The translations under genes were made by a program, and so were the position numbers. This document shows, in pieces, positions 9,046-18,252 of a DNA stretch of 64,000 nt. The notes below the pieces were generated by a model. The model worked only from the letters and a program-made list of their open reading frames with translations. It was not told the DNA's origin and searched no databases. The first letter of the stretch is position 1. Each line of letters starts with the position of its first letter. The stretch comes from Streptomyces albogriseolus. GTDB lineage: Bacteria > Actinomycetota > Actinomycetes > Streptomycetales > Streptomycetaceae. The DNA is taken from NCBI GenBank assembly GCA_014650475.1, contig BMVA01000003.1, positions 62,001 to 126,000 on the forward strand, written 5' to 3'.

Positions 9046-10332
9046 GTGGTCCAGGACAGCACGCAGCCGGCGCCCGGCGCCGCCCCCGCCGCCTCGGCCC
9101 GCGCCCTCCTGCCGACCGTCGTGCCCGCGCTGCTGGTCGGCGTGGTGACGAGCCTGGTCCTGCTGGGGGTGAGCGCGGCCGCCGGGGAACTGCAGCACGC
9201 GCTCTGGCAGGACCTGCCGGACGCCCTCGGCGTCGGCCGTTACTCCGTGGCGTGGATGTTCGCGATGCTGACCGCCACCGGTGCCGCGGTCGGGCTGGTG
9301 GTGTGGAAGGTGCCCGGGCACGCGGGCCCCGACCCGGCGACCACCGGTCTGGAGGCGCCGGTGCTGCCGCCCGCGGTGCTGCCCGGGCTGCTGCTGGTGA
9401 CCGCGCTGGTCCTGGCCGGCGGGCCCAGTCTGGGACCGGAGAACCCGGTCATCGCCGTGAACGTCTCGCTGGCGGTGTGGTTCGGCGCCCGCGCCTTCCC
9501 GGCGACGGCCCGGCGGGGCTGGGTGGCCCTCGCCGAGGCGGGGACCATCGGCGCGCTGTTCGGCACGCCGGTCGCCGCCGCGCTGGTGATCTCCGAGGCG
9601 CTGGCCGGGCAGCGCGTCAGGGGGAAGCTGTGGGACAGCCTGTTCGCGCCGCTGGCCGCCGCCGGGGCGGGGGCGCTGACCACCACGCTGGTGTCGGACC
9701 CGAGCTTCGACCTGCACCTGCCGCCGTTCGGGCAGCCCGGCTGGGCCGATCTGCTGGCGTCGCTCGTGGTGGCCTCGGCCGGTGCGCTGCTCGGCATGGG
9801 CGCCGTGTACGCCTTCCCGTACGTGCACGGCGCGTTCCGGCGGCTGCGGCACCCGATGCTGATGCTCCCGGCCGGCGGCGTGGTCCTGGGCGCCCTCGCG
9901 GCCCTGGGCGGGCAGCTCACCCTGTTCAAGGGGCTCGACGAGATCGCCGAACTGGCCGCCGACCCCGACGGCTGGACGGCCGGCGAGTTCGCCGTGATGA
10001 CGGTGGTGAAGCTGGCCGCGATGCTGGTCGCCGTCTCCTGCGGCTTCCGTGGCGGGCGGATCTTCCCGTCGGTGTTCGTGGGGACCGCGCTCGGCCTGTG
10101 CGCGCACGCGCTGGTGCCCGGGGTGCATCCGGCCGTCGGGGTGTCGGCGGGTGTCCTGGGCGTGCTGCTGGCCGTCACCCGGCAGGGCTGGGTGAGCCTG
10201 TTCGTCGCCGCCGTCCTGGTCGACTCCCCCGGCATGCTCACCCTGCTCTGCCTCGCCTCCCTCCCCGCCTGGCTGCTGGTCACCGGCCGCCCGCAGATGC
10301 AACTGCGGCCGGACGGGACGGCCGTCAGGTGA
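9046..10332 (+). CDS. ClC-family chloride channel/antiporter
   Basis: Polytopic ClC protein of 428 residues with about ten hydrophobic segments. The selectivity-filter region reads GPSLGPENPVIAVN, keeping the gating/proton glutamate of the usual GREGP motif, and the second anion-binding motif is GGRIFPSVFVGTALG. Members act as Cl-/H+ antiporters or channels. The start is uncertain: GTG 9046 (or 9040) has no Shine-Dalgarno sequence, but TTATCG at 9033-9038 could be the -10 of a leaderless message. It is divergent from tipA and 52 bases before the glutamate decarboxylase gene on the same strand. Confidence 0.8.
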   Translation: MVQDSTQPAPGAAPAASARALLPTVVPALLVGVVTSLVLLGVSAAAGELQHALWQDLPDALGVGRYSVAWMFAMLTATGAAVGLVVWKVPGHAGPDPATTGLEAPVLPPAVLPGLLLVTALVLAGGPSLGPENPVIAVNVSLAVWFGARAFPATARRGWVALAEAGTIGALFGTPVAAALVISEALAGQRVRGKLWDSLFAPLAAAGAGALTTTLVSDPSFDLHLPPFGQPGWADLLASLVVASAGALLGMGAVYAFPYVHGAFRRLRHPMLMLPAGGVVLGALAALGGQLTLFKGLDEIAELAADPDGWTAGEFAVMTVVKLAAMLVAVSCGFRGGRIFPSVFVGTALGLCAHALVPGVHPAVGVSAGVLGVLLAVTRQGWVSLFVAAVLVDSPGMLTLLCLASLPAWLLVTGRPQMQLRPDGTAVR

Positions 10333-10384
10333 CCCGCTCCCCCGGCGGCCCGGCTCCGGGCCGCCCGACCCCTACGGAGGACCC

Positions 10385-11794
10385 ATGCCTCTGCACCCTG
10401 GCCGGCCGGCCGGTGGGCGCCCGATGTCCGTCAACCCCTTCCTGGGGCCCGCCAACCCGGTCGGGGGGATGACCGAGGCGCCGCCCAGGCACCGGCTGCC
10501 GGACGGACCCATGGCCCCGTCGACGGCGTACCAGCTGGTGCACGACGAGCTGATGCTGGACGGCAACGCCCGGCTGAACCTGGCCACCTTCGTCACCACC
10601 TGGATGGAGCCCGAGGCCGGGCTGCTGATGGCGGAGTGCCGCGACAAGAACATGATCGACAAGGACGAGTACCCGCGCACCGCCGAACTGGAGCGCCGCT
10701 GCGTGGCGATGCTCGCCGACCTGTGGAACGCGCCCGACCCGGCCGGGGCCGTGGGCTGTTCGACCACCGGGTCCAGCGAGGCGTGCATGCTGGCGGGCCT
10801 GGCCCTGAAGCGGCGCTGGGCGCTGCGCAACGCCGGCCGCTACCCCTCGCGGGAGGCCCGCCCCAACCTGGTGATGGGCGTCAACGTCCAGGTCTGCTGG
10901 GACAAGTTCTGCACCTTCTGGGAGGTGGAGCCCCGTCAGGTGCCCATGGAGGGGGACCGGTTCCACCTCGACCCGGCGGCCGCCGCGGAGCTGTGCGACG
11001 AGAACACCATCGGGGCCGTCGGCATCCTCGGCTCCACCTTCGACGGGTCCTACGAGCCGGTCGCCGAGCTGTGCGCGGCCCTGGACGACCTCCAGGAGCG
11101 CACCGGCCTGGACGTCCCGGTGCACGTCGACGGGGCGTCCGGGGCGATGATCGCGCCGTTCCTCGACGAGGACCTGGTGTGGGACTTCCGCCTGGAGCGG
11201 GTGGCGTCCGTCAACACCTCGGGGCACAAGTACGGGCTGGTGTACCCCGGAGTGGGCTGGGTGCTGTGGCGGGACGCGGCGGCGCTGCCCGAGGAGCTGG
11301 TCTTCCGGGTGAACTACCTGGGCGGCGAGCTGCCCACCTTCGCGCTGAACTTCTCCCGGCCGGGCGCCCAGGTGGTGGCGCAGTACTACTCCTTCCTGCG
11401 GCTCGGCCGGGACGGCTACCGCGCGGTGCAGCAGGCCGCGCGGGACGTGGCCACGGGACTGTCCGCGCGGATCGGCGCGCTCGGCGACTTCCGGCTGCTC
11501 ACCCGGGGCGACGAGCTGCCGGTGTTCGCCTTCACCACCGCGCCGGACGTGACGGCGTTCGACGTGTTCGACGTGGCGCGGCGGCTGCGGGAGAACGGCT
11601 GGCTGGTGCCCGCGTACACGTTCCCGGCGAACCGTCAGGACCTCGCGGTGCTGCGGGTGGTGTGCCGCAACGGCTTCTCCGAGGACCTCGCCGACCTGTT
11701 CGCCGAGGACCTGACCCGGCTGCTGCCCGAGCTGAGGAGCCAGTCGCACCCGCTCACCCGGGACCGGGACGCGGCGACCGGGTTCCACCACTGA
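10385..11794 (+). CDS. gadB: glutamate decarboxylase
   Basis: PLP enzyme converting glutamate to GABA and CO2 with use of one proton; 469 residues, the family length. The PLP lysine is K282 in NTSGHKYG, with HVDGASGAMIAPF (D249) upstream and TTGSSEACMLAGLALK near residue 130. The C-terminus ends in two histidines, reminiscent of the pH-responsive plug of E. coli GadB, though that role is not shown here. ATG 10385 has GGAGG four bases upstream. It lies directly behind the ClC gene, which suggests one transcript; no GABA antiporter is visible nearby. Confidence 0.93.
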   Translation: MPLHPGRPAGGRPMSVNPFLGPANPVGGMTEAPPRHRLPDGPMAPSTAYQLVHDELMLDGNARLNLATFVTTWMEPEAGLLMAECRDKNMIDKDEYPRTAELERRCVAMLADLWNAPDPAGAVGCSTTGSSEACMLAGLALKRRWALRNAGRYPSREARPNLVMGVNVQVCWDKFCTFWEVEPRQVPMEGDRFHLDPAAAAELCDENTIGAVGILGSTFDGSYEPVAELCAALDDLQERTGLDVPVHVDGASGAMIAPFLDEDLVWDFRLERVASVNTSGHKYGLVYPGVGWVLWRDAAALPEELVFRVNYLGGELPTFALNFSRPGAQVVAQYYSFLRLGRDGYRAVQQAARDVATGLSARIGALGDFRLLTRGDELPVFAFTTAPDVTAFDVFDVARRLRENGWLVPAYTFPANRQDLAVLRVVCRNGFSEDLADLFAEDLTRLLPELRSQSHPLTRDRDAATGFHH

Positions 11795-11822
11795 GCCGGG
11801 CGCGTGCCCGGCGGCCCGTGGC

Positions 11823-11848
11823 CCGGCTCCCGTCCGCACGGGAGCCGG
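11823..11848. terminator. bidirectional hairpin between gadB and the ABC operon
   Basis: Perfect 11-bp stem (11823-11833 with 11838-11848) and a four-base loop in the 66-bp gap between the convergent gadB and ABC permease genes. It probably stops both transcripts. Confidence 0.75.
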
Positions 11849-11860
11849 ACCACGCGCGTC

Positions 11861-12628
11861 CTACCTGCTGAGCCGGGCGAACCGCCGCACCGCCAGCGGG
11901 AAGAACACCGCGAGCAGGGCGAGGGGCCAGAGGACCGCGGCCCCCACGTGCCCCGACTCCGCTCCCGGTGCGCCGAACAGGTCCCGTACGGCCGCGGCCG
12001 TGTGGGAGATCGGGTTCCACTGCACGACCGTCGCGAGCCAGCCGGGCATGGACTCAGGGGTGGCGAAGACGGTGGACAGGAAGCCGAACGGCCAGACCAG
12101 GATCTGCACCGCCTGCACCATCTCCGGCTTGCCCGCCACCAGCGCCAGGTGGATGCCGACCCACAGCATCGCGAACCGGAGCAGCAGGAGCAGTCCCACC
12201 GCGCCCAGGAACGCGGCCGGTCCTGCGTGCGTGCGCCAGCCGAGCGCGGTGGCCACACCGAGCAGCACCACGAGGGCGAGCACCGACTGGAGCATGTCGG
12301 CGGCGGCGCGGCCCACCAGCACCGCGCCGTCGGCCATCGGCATGGACCGGAAGCGGTCGACGACCCCCTTGTTCATGTCCTGGGTGACGGCGATCATCGT
12401 GCCCTCCAGGCCGAAGGCCATGCTGAGCGCGAGCATCCCCGGCAGCAGGTAGTCGAGGTAGTCGCCGTTCACCCCCCGCCCGCCGCCGATGAGGTAGCCG
12501 AACATCAGCAGCAGCATTACCGGGAAGACCAGGTTCACCACCACCGGGGCCGGCTGCCGTCCCCAGCGGGCCAGCTCCCTGCGGGTCATGGTCCAGGCGT
12601 CGGTCAGGGCGTACGCCATGCTGGTCAT
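11861..12628 (-). CDS. ABC-2 type permease (DrrB-like)
   Basis: Membrane half of a daunorubicin-resistance type exporter; 255 residues with six hydrophobic segments and the family landmark [12 protein letters not shown] after the second helix. ATG 12628 overlaps the stop codon of the upstream ATPase gene by four bases (ATGA), so the two are translationally coupled. Substrate unknown. The operon lies downstream of a PadR regulator with clear operator palindromes. Confidence 0.9.
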   Translation of the reverse strand: MTSMAYALTDAWTMTRRELARWGRQPAPVVVNLVFPVMLLLMFGYLIGGGRGVNGDYLDYLLPGMLALSMAFGLEGTMIAVTQDMNKGVVDRFRSMPMADGAVLVGRAAADMLQSVLALVVLLGVATALGWRTHAGPAAFLGAVGLLLLLRFAMLWVGIHLALVAGKPEMVQAVQILVWPFGFLSTVFATPESMPGWLATVVQWNPISHTAAAVRDLFGAPGAESGHVGAAVLWPLALLAVFFPLAVRRFARLSR

Positions 12629-13596
12629 GCTGCCTCCTTCACTCGCTCGTCGCGCCCGGTGAGGTGCAGGAACACCTCGTCGAGCGTGGGCCTGCGCAGG
12701 GCGACGTCCTCGGCCTCGACGCCGGCCTCCTGCAGGGCGCGCACCACGGCCGTGAGGGCCGCCATGCGGTCGGTGACCGGCGCGCTCAGCAGCCGCCGGT
12801 CGGCGTCCACGATGACCGTGTCCCGCGCTGCGGGCAGCAGGGCCGCTGCCGCCTCCAGCTGTCCCGCGTCGCGCAGCACGATGTCGATGCGGTCGCCGCC
12901 GGTGGCCGTCTTGAGCTCGTCCACCGTGCCGTCCGCGACGACCCGGCCGGAGTCCACCATCGACACCCGGTCGGCCAGTTGGTCGGCCTCCTCCAGGTAC
13001 TGGGTGGTGAGCAGGACCGTCGTCCCGCCGCCGACCAGGGAGCGCACCGCGTCCCACACCTCCGCGCGGCCGCGCGGGTCGAGTCCGGTGGTCGGTTCGT
13101 CCAGGAAGAGCACCTCCGGTTCGGTGATCAGGGAGGCGGCGAGGTCGAGCCGGCGCCGCATGCCGCCGCTGTACTGCCCCACCGCCTTCGCTCCGGTGTC
13201 GGAGAGCCCGAAGCGCTCCAGGAGTTCGTCCGCCCGGGCGCGGGCCCGCCGGGCGCCCAGGTGGTAGAGGCGGCCGAACAGTTCGAGGTTCTGCCGGCCG
13301 CCGAGTTCCTCGTCGAGCGCCGCGTGCTGGCCGAGCAGGCCGATCCGCAGGCGCACCTGGTACGCCTCGCGGACCACGTCGTGTCCCGCCACCACGACCC
13401 GGCCGGAGTCGGGGCGGAGCAGGGTGGCCAGGACCCGGACGAGGGTGGTCTTGCCCGCGCCGTTCGGCCCGAGCACCGCGTGGACCGTGCCGCGGGCGAC
13501 CGTGAGGTCGAGTCCGTCCAGTGCGGCCGTGCCCGATCCCTTGGCTCCCCGGTACGTCTTACGTGCTTCCTCGACGGTGATCGCCGCGTCGGACAC
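12625..13596 (-). CDS. ABC transporter ATP-binding protein (DrrA-like)
   Basis: Cytoplasmic ATPase of 323 residues. Walker A is GPNGAGKTT, the signature is [15 protein letters not shown], Walker B is [13 protein letters not shown], and the C-terminal extension is typical of DrrA ([16 protein letters not shown]). GTG 13596 is preferred over ATG 13611, because AAGGGGG lies five bases before it and would be inside the coding sequence otherwise. The gene sits 77 bases downstream of padR; the promoter and two operators lie in that gap. Confidence 0.92.
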   Translation of the reverse strand: MSDAAITVEEARKTYRGAKGSGTAALDGLDLTVARGTVHAVLGPNGAGKTTLVRVLATLLRPDSGRVVVAGHDVVREAYQVRLRIGLLGQHAALDEELGGRQNLELFGRLYHLGARRARARADELLERFGLSDTGAKAVGQYSGGMRRRLDLAASLITEPEVLFLDEPTTGLDPRGRAEVWDAVRSLVGGGTTVLLTTQYLEEADQLADRVSMVDSGRVVADGTVDELKTATGGDRIDIVLRDAGQLEAAAALLPAARDTVIVDADRRLLSAPVTDRMAALTAVVRALQEAGVEAEDVALRRPTLDEVFLHLTGRDERVKEAA

Positions 13597-13611
13597 TGAA
13601 GCCCCCTTCAT

Positions 13612-13676
13612 TAGTCAAACTTGACTAGTGCCGGACACCGTAGTACCCGCGACGCTCACTCGTCAAACTTGATTAC
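13612..13676 (-). promoter_or_regulatory. PadR-type operator pair and promoter of the ABC operon
   Basis: Operator 1 is TAGTCAA-AC-TTGACTA (13612-13627), a perfect palindrome. Operator 2 is the related GTCAAACTTGATTAC (13662-13676), which overlaps the padR stop codon. On the minus strand a candidate -35 TTGACG (13661-13666) lies inside operator 2, followed by an 18-bp spacer and a -10 TACGGT (13637-13642); operator 1 would then lie over the early transcribed region. Confidence 0.7.
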
Positions 13677-14314
13677 TCGAGATCCGGCGTATTCCACTGC
13701 CCCGTGGCGAACGGATTCTCCTCACCCTCGGCGAGCACGCCGACGAACGGCTCGCCCTCGCCGGCGAAGGTGTAGGCGCCGCCCCGGATGCGCGTGACGA
13801 GACCGCGCGTCCACGCGGCCCCGGTGTCCGCCGAGTGGACCCAGAAGTCCATGATCTCGCCGATGTGCCCGAGCTGACCGGGCCCGTCCTCCGGGACGTA
13901 GTACTCCGTGACCGCCTTGCGCCACTCCTCGATCGACGCCAGCCGCCGCTCCAGCAGGGCCAGGGCCTCCTCGCGCTCCAGGTCGACCATCAGGCCGAGC
14001 CCGGCCGAGAACACGTCCGGCTTCTGGTCGTACGAGGTCAGCGCCTCGCGCAGCAGCCGGAAGTACTCCTCGGTGCCCTGCTCGGTGACCTCGTACTCGG
14101 TGCGCGGCGGGCCGCCGGCCGTGGAGGGGGCGGTCTCGTGCGCGACGAGCAGCCCCTGCTTGGCCATCTGCTTCAGCGCGTGGTAGATCGAGCCGGGCTT
14201 GGCGTTGGACCACTCGTGCGCGCCCCAGTACTCCAGGTCGTTGCGCACCTGGTAACCGTGGGCCCGCCCGTGCTGGCGCACCGCGCCGAGCACGAGAAGA
14301 CGGATCACTGACAT
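13673..14314 (-). CDS. PadR-family transcriptional regulator
   Basis: A 213-residue regulator with an N-terminal PadR winged helix (VIRLLVLGAVRQHGRAHGYQVRNDLE ... KPGSIYHALKQMAKQGLL) and a Vir-like C-terminal dimerisation region (VDLEREEALALLERRLA). PadR repressors commonly control adjacent efflux genes and respond to small aromatic or drug ligands. The gene is immediately upstream of the DrrAB-like pair, and its stop codon lies within one of two palindromes that match the usual PadR site. It probably represses the transporter. Confidence 0.88.
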   Translation of the reverse strand: MSVIRLLVLGAVRQHGRAHGYQVRNDLEYWGAHEWSNAKPGSIYHALKQMAKQGLLVAHETAPSTAGGPPRTEYEVTEQGTEEYFRLLREALTSYDQKPDVFSAGLGLMVDLEREEALALLERRLASIEEWRKAVTEYYVPEDGPGQLGHIGEIMDFWVHSADTGAAWTRGLVTRIRGGAYTFAGEGEPFVGVLAEGEENPFATGQWNTPDLE

Positions 14315-14378
14315 GCCGACCAGCGTAGGCCGCGCCCGGACGGCGCCGGGAGCGGCCTGCGGGTGTGCGCCGGACGGC

Positions 14379-15839
14379 TCAGAACGGGAAGCCGCTGCGG
14401 CCGTGCTGCACCGAGATCCACTTGGTGGTGGTGAAGGCGTCCAGCATGGTGTCGCCGTTCAGCCGGCCCACGCCCGAGTGCTTCTCGCCGCCGAAGGGGA
14501 CGATCGGCTCGTCGTGCACGGTGCCGTCGTTGACGTGGAACATCCCGGTGTCGATCCGCTTGGCGAACCTGACGCCCCGCTCGACGTCCCCGGTGTGCAC
14601 GGCGCCGCTGAGCCCGTAGGGGGTGTCGTTCACCAGGCGCACCGCTTCCTCCTCGCCGTCGAACGGGACGAGGAAGGCGACGGGACCGAAGACCTCCTGC
14701 CGCAGCAGGGCGGAGCCTGCGGGCAGCCCGGTGACGACGGACGGCTCGACCAGGTTGTCGCGGCGCGCGCCGTGCACCAGGGCGGTGGCGCCCTCGGCGA
14801 GGGCCTGCTCGACGACGCCGGTGAGGGCGTCCGCCTGCCGGGCGTTGATCACCGGGCCGATGACGGTCTCCGGGTCGCGCGGGTCGCCGGCCTTGAGCGT
14901 GCGCACCTTGGCGACGAACTTCTCGGTGAACTCGTCGGCCACCGCCCGGTCGACCAGGATGCGGTTGGCGGCCATGCAGACCTGGCCCTGGTGGACGTAC
15001 CGGCTGAACACGGCCGCGTCCACGGCGTAGTCCACGTCGGCGTCGTCCAGCACCACCAAGGCGCTGTTGCCGCCCAGTTCCAGGACCGCGCGCTTGAAGA
15101 GGGAGGCGCAGACGGTCGCGACGTGCCGGCCGACCTGGTCGGAGCCGGTGAAGGAGATGACCTTCGGAATCGGGTGCTCGATGAAGGCGTCGCCTATCTC
15201 CGCGATGTCGGTGATCACGACGTTGAGCAGCCCGGCGGGCAGCCCCGCGTCCTCGAGGATCTTCGCGACCAGGGAGCCGCCGACGATCGGCGTGTTCTGG
15301 TGCGGCTTGAGCACCACGCCGTTGCCCAGTGCGAGCGCGGGGGCGACGGACTTCAGCGACAGCAGGAAGGGGAAGTTAAACGGGCTGATCACGCCGACCA
15401 CGCCGACCGGCTCGCGGTAGACGCGGTTCTCCTTGCCATCCACGGGGGAGGGGATGATCCGGCCCTCGGGCGCCAGCGCCAGGTGCACCGACTCGCGCAG
15501 GAACTCCTTGGCGAGGTGCAGCTCGAAGGCCGCCTTCAGACGGGTGCCGCCCAGCTCGGCGACGATCGCCTCGGCGATCTCCTCCTCGCGCTCCTCGACC
15601 AGCCGGAGCGCCTTCTCGAACACCGCGCGGCGGGCGTACGGGTTGGTGGCCGCCCACTCCTTCTGCGCGCGGGCGGCCGCCCGGTACGCCTGGTCGACCT
15701 CGTCGACCGTGGCGATGGTGATCGACGCGAGCTTCTCGTCGTCGTACGGGTTGAAGTCGATGATGTCCCAGGAACCGGTGCCCGGGCGCCACTCACCGTC
15801 GATGTACTGCTGAGCCAGGTCGGTGAAGTACGACGACAT
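14379..15839 (-). CDS. aldehyde dehydrogenase, benzaldehyde dehydrogenase-like
   Basis: NAD(P)-dependent aldehyde dehydrogenase of 486 residues. The catalytic glutamate is E254 in VLELGGNSALVV and the nucleophile is C288 in HQGQVCMAANR; the cofactor site reads PFNFPFLLSLK ... VLKPHQNTPI. The sequence style matches the vanillin/benzaldehyde dehydrogenase group, but the physiological aldehyde cannot be told from sequence. ATG 15839 follows a stretch of CGAGGGATC-like bases. It stands alone on the minus strand between padR and the WhiJ-like gene. Confidence 0.9.
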   Translation of the reverse strand: MSSYFTDLAQQYIDGEWRPGTGSWDIIDFNPYDDEKLASITIATVDEVDQAYRAAARAQKEWAATNPYARRAVFEKALRLVEEREEEIAEAIVAELGGTRLKAAFELHLAKEFLRESVHLALAPEGRIIPSPVDGKENRVYREPVGVVGVISPFNFPFLLSLKSVAPALALGNGVVLKPHQNTPIVGGSLVAKILEDAGLPAGLLNVVITDIAEIGDAFIEHPIPKVISFTGSDQVGRHVATVCASLFKRAVLELGGNSALVVLDDADVDYAVDAAVFSRYVHQGQVCMAANRILVDRAVADEFTEKFVAKVRTLKAGDPRDPETVIGPVINARQADALTGVVEQALAEGATALVHGARRDNLVEPSVVTGLPAGSALLRQEVFGPVAFLVPFDGEEEAVRLVNDTPYGLSGAVHTGDVERGVRFAKRIDTGMFHVNDGTVHDEPIVPFGGEKHSGVGRLNGDTMLDAFTTTKWISVQHGRSGFPF

Positions 15840-15962
15840 GTGATCCCTCGATCCCTCGCTGCGTCAGCAGAAAACCGATCAGCACACCGTGGCGTGATCA
15901 CACGTCATCGTACTTGTGTTTCAAGGGAGTTGAAGGTGCCCTTGAGACAGTCAAGGGCGTCC

Positions 15963-16823
15963 TCAGGACAGCTGGAGCAGCCCCCGGAGCAGGTCGCGGC
16001 TCTCGGCGGGACCCGGGCTGTCGTGCTGCAGCTCCTTGAGCGCCTTCTCGTACTGGGCCACGTCCTCGGGCTTGTCCAGGTAGAGCGCGCTGGTGAGCTG
16101 CTCCAGGTACACCACGTCCGAGAGGTCGGACTCGGGGAAGCTGAGGATGGTGAAGGCGCCGGACTCCCCGGAGTGGCCGCCCATGCTGAACGGCACCACC
16201 TGGAGCCGCACGTTGGGCCGCTCGGAGACGTCGATCAGATGCTGGAGCTGCGCGCGCATCACCGCGCGGTCGCCGTACGGCCGGCGCAGCGCCGCCTCGT
16301 CGAGCACCACGTGGAACTCGGGGGCGTTCTCCGCGACCAGGTACCTCTGCCGCTCCAGGCGCAGCGCCACCCGGCGCTCCACGTCGGCGTCGCTCGCGCT
16401 CTTCATGCCGCGCCGCACCACCGCGCGGGCGTACTCCTCGGTCTGCAGCAGACCGTGCACGAACTGCACCTCGTAGGCGCGCAGCAGCGAGGCGGCGCCC
16501 TCCAGGCCGACGTAGGTGGGGAACCAGCTGGGCAGGACGTCCGAGTAACTGTGCCACCAGCCCGCCACGTTGGCCTCCTTGGCGAGGGAGACCAGCGAGG
16601 CCCGCTCCTGCTCGTCCGTGATGCCGTACAGCGTCAGCAGGTCTTCCACGTCCCTGGTCTTGAAGCTCACCCGGCCCAGCTCCATCCGGCTGATCTTCGA
16701 TTCGGAGGCGCGGATCGAGTAACCCGCGGCCTCGCGCGTGATCCCCCGCGCCTCACGCAGTCGCCTGAGTTGTGATCCGAGCAGCATGCGCCGCACCACC
16801 GATCCCGGCTCTCCCGCGCTCAC
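15963..16823 (-). CDS. WhiJ-like helix-turn-helix protein (HTH + DUF5753)
   Basis: A 286-residue protein of the large Streptomyces WhiJ/AbaA-type family. The N-terminus is an XRE HTH (LGSQLRRLREARGITREAAGYSIRASESKISRMELGR); the rest is the DUF5753 domain (PTYVGLEGAASLLRAYEVQFVHGLLQTEEYARAV). Members typically sit beside a DUF397 gene and influence development or antibiotic production. GTG 16823 has GGGGAGG nine bases upstream. The RsbW-like and DUF397 genes follow within about 1.3 kb. Confidence 0.9.
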   Translation of the reverse strand: MSAGEPGSVVRRMLLGSQLRRLREARGITREAAGYSIRASESKISRMELGRVSFKTRDVEDLLTLYGITDEQERASLVSLAKEANVAGWWHSYSDVLPSWFPTYVGLEGAASLLRAYEVQFVHGLLQTEEYARAVVRRGMKSASDADVERRVALRLERQRYLVAENAPEFHVVLDEAALRRPYGDRAVMRAQLQHLIDVSERPNVRLQVVPFSMGGHSGESGAFTILSFPESDLSDVVYLEQLTSALYLDKPEDVAQYEKALKELQHDSPGPAESRDLLRGLLQLS

Positions 16824-17153
16824 GTTCGACAGCCTCCCCAACGTCTTCAGGGCCCGCAGTCTGCCACTAAAACACTCCGAGCAGTACTCGCCCGGTTACG
16901 CAAACGGAATCCGGCCGCTCGATCCGGTCAGGAAGCGGCACCGAACGGGCACCGCGACGCGACGAGGGGGCAAGAGAACAGCCAGGAGAGAACGCCGGGA
17001 TGACGGAAAAATTGCCCAACAAACCAGTACGGTGGGACTGATTTCGGTCAGCTGCACGTGCATCTGCCCTTGCATCTGCTGTGCGCATCCGAAACCATGG
17101 TCCCCGCACCACCGCCGCCTCGCTACGACCGCGAATTCCCGGGAGTGCCTCGC
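16824..17153. other. intergenic region between WhiJ-like and RsbW-like genes
   Basis: A 330-bp divergent gap. It holds the motif GCACGTGCATC at 17054-17064, with TGCATC again at 17071-17076. The same CACGTGCAT core is found upstream of the DUF397 gene. I see no RNA gene here. Confidence 0.5.
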
Positions 17154-17660
17154 ATGGGGACGAATGGATCGACCATGCTCGAGCCGTTACGGCAGGGCCT
17201 TCCGCCGCTGAACCTCGCGGCCGCCTCCGACGCCGCCTCCTGCGCCCTGCACGCCCGCTACGAAGCAGTCCGCGAGGCACGGCGGTTCACCCGCGGCACC
17301 CTCGACCAGTGGCACCTCGGCGACCGGTTCGACGACGTCTGCCTGGTGGTCTCCGAACTCGTCACCAACGCCCTGCGCCACGCGCTGCCGGCGAACGCCC
17401 CGCGCCTGGCCGCCCCGGAGCCCCCGGTGCGGCTGCACCTGATGCGGTGGACCGGGCGGCTGGTGTGCGCGGTGCGCGACCCCAGTGACGAGGGCCCGGT
17501 CGCCCGGGACGCGGAGGACCTGTCCGGCGACTGCTCCGCCGAGTCCGGCCGCGGGCTGTTCCTGGTCGACTCCTTCAGCGACAGCTGGGGCTGGCACCCG
17601 CTGGCGGGAGCGTTCGGCGGCAAGGTGGTGTGGGCGCTGTTCCGGCTCCCGCAGCCCTGA
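17154..17660 (+). CDS. RsbW-like ATP-binding protein (anti-sigma kinase fold)
   Basis: A 168-residue protein with a GHKL/HATPase fold: N-box CLVVSELVTNALRHALP, then VRDPSDEGPV and the G-box SGRGLFLVDSFSDSWGW. Proteins of this type in Streptomyces either bind sigma factors or act with WhiJ/DUF397 modules. ATG 17154 has GGGAG eight bases upstream; ATG 17175 is possible. The longer open frame that starts at 17058 runs through the CACGTGCAT element and is unlikely. Its neighbours are the WhiJ-like and DUF397 genes. Confidence 0.85.
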   Translation: MGTNGSTMLEPLRQGLPPLNLAAASDAASCALHARYEAVREARRFTRGTLDQWHLGDRFDDVCLVVSELVTNALRHALPANAPRLAAPEPPVRLHLMRWTGRLVCAVRDPSDEGPVARDAEDLSGDCSAESGRGLFLVDSFSDSWGWHPLAGAFGGKVVWALFRLPQP

Positions 17661-17759
17661 TGTCCGCGCGGCGCCTGCGCGTGCCGCCCGTCTACGCGCG
17701 TCGCGCCCGCGGCCCCTGTCCCCGGACCGGACGGACCGCGGGTACCGGCGTTCCCGCCT

Positions 17760-18044
17760 TCAGCTCGCGACCAGATGGTCGAACTCGCCGTCCTTCACAC
17801 CCAGCAGCATGGCCTCGATCTCCGCGCGGGTGTAGACGAGCGCGGGACCGTCGGGGAAGCGGGAGTTGCGCACCGCGACCTCCCCGCCCGGCAGCCGGGC
17901 GAACTCCACGCAGGAACCCTGCGAGTTGCTGTGCCTGCTCTTCTGCCAGGCCACACCGTCCAGCCGGGTGGCCGCCATGCCGTTGTACACGCCGGGGGCG
18001 CCGGCACCGTCGTGCCCGTCACCGTCGTACACGTCGTGGTCCAC
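17760..18044 (-). CDS. DUF397 small protein (WhiJ partner)
   Basis: A 94-residue acidic protein with the DUF397 motif WQKSRHSNSQGSCVEFARLPGGEVAVRNSRFPDGPALVYTRAE. DUF397 proteins are the small partners of WhiJ-type HTH/DUF5753 regulators and behave like the antagonist in an antitoxin-like pair. The N-terminal 25 residues are Asp- and Gly-rich and unlike the domain. GTG 18044 has GGGGAG six bases upstream. It is convergent with the RsbW-like gene. A strong CACGTGCAT palindrome lies 77 bp upstream. Confidence 0.88.
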   Translation of the reverse strand: MDHDVYDGDGHDGAGAPGVYNGMAATRLDGVAWQKSRHSNSQGSCVEFARLPGGEVAVRNSRFPDGPALVYTRAEIEAMLLGVKDGEFDHLVAS

Positions 18045-18120
18045 AGGTCGCTCCCCGCTGGTGCACTGGCTGGTGTGGCCATTGATGCAGTGGTCAACTG
18101 ACCCGGATCATAGCTGCGTT

Positions 18121-18150
18121 CACGTGCATATGCATGGGCGGATGCACGTG
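18121..18150. promoter_or_regulatory. CACGTGCAT inverted repeat upstream of DUF397 gene
   Basis: Perfect 9-bp arms, CACGTGCAT (18121-18129) and ATGCACGTG (18142-18150), separated by 12 bp. The same 9-mer occurs at 17055-17063 in front of the RsbW-like gene. It is a candidate operator for the WhiJ-like regulator. Confidence 0.5.
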
Positions 18151-18220
18151 CACGAACGGTGCCGAGGTGGTTACAGCCTCACCGGTCGCACGGCGCCCGC
18201 TGTGGCGGACGCTTGACCGA

Positions 18221-18252
18221 GCCCCCGCTGCCTTAGAGACGCACGCGGGGGC
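18221..18252. terminator. GC-rich stem-loop
   Basis: GCCCCCGC (18221-18228) pairs with GCGGGGGC (18245-18252) across a 16-base loop, between the DUF397 and lipoprotein promoters. Its role is unclear; it may insulate the two divergent transcripts. Confidence 0.35.
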
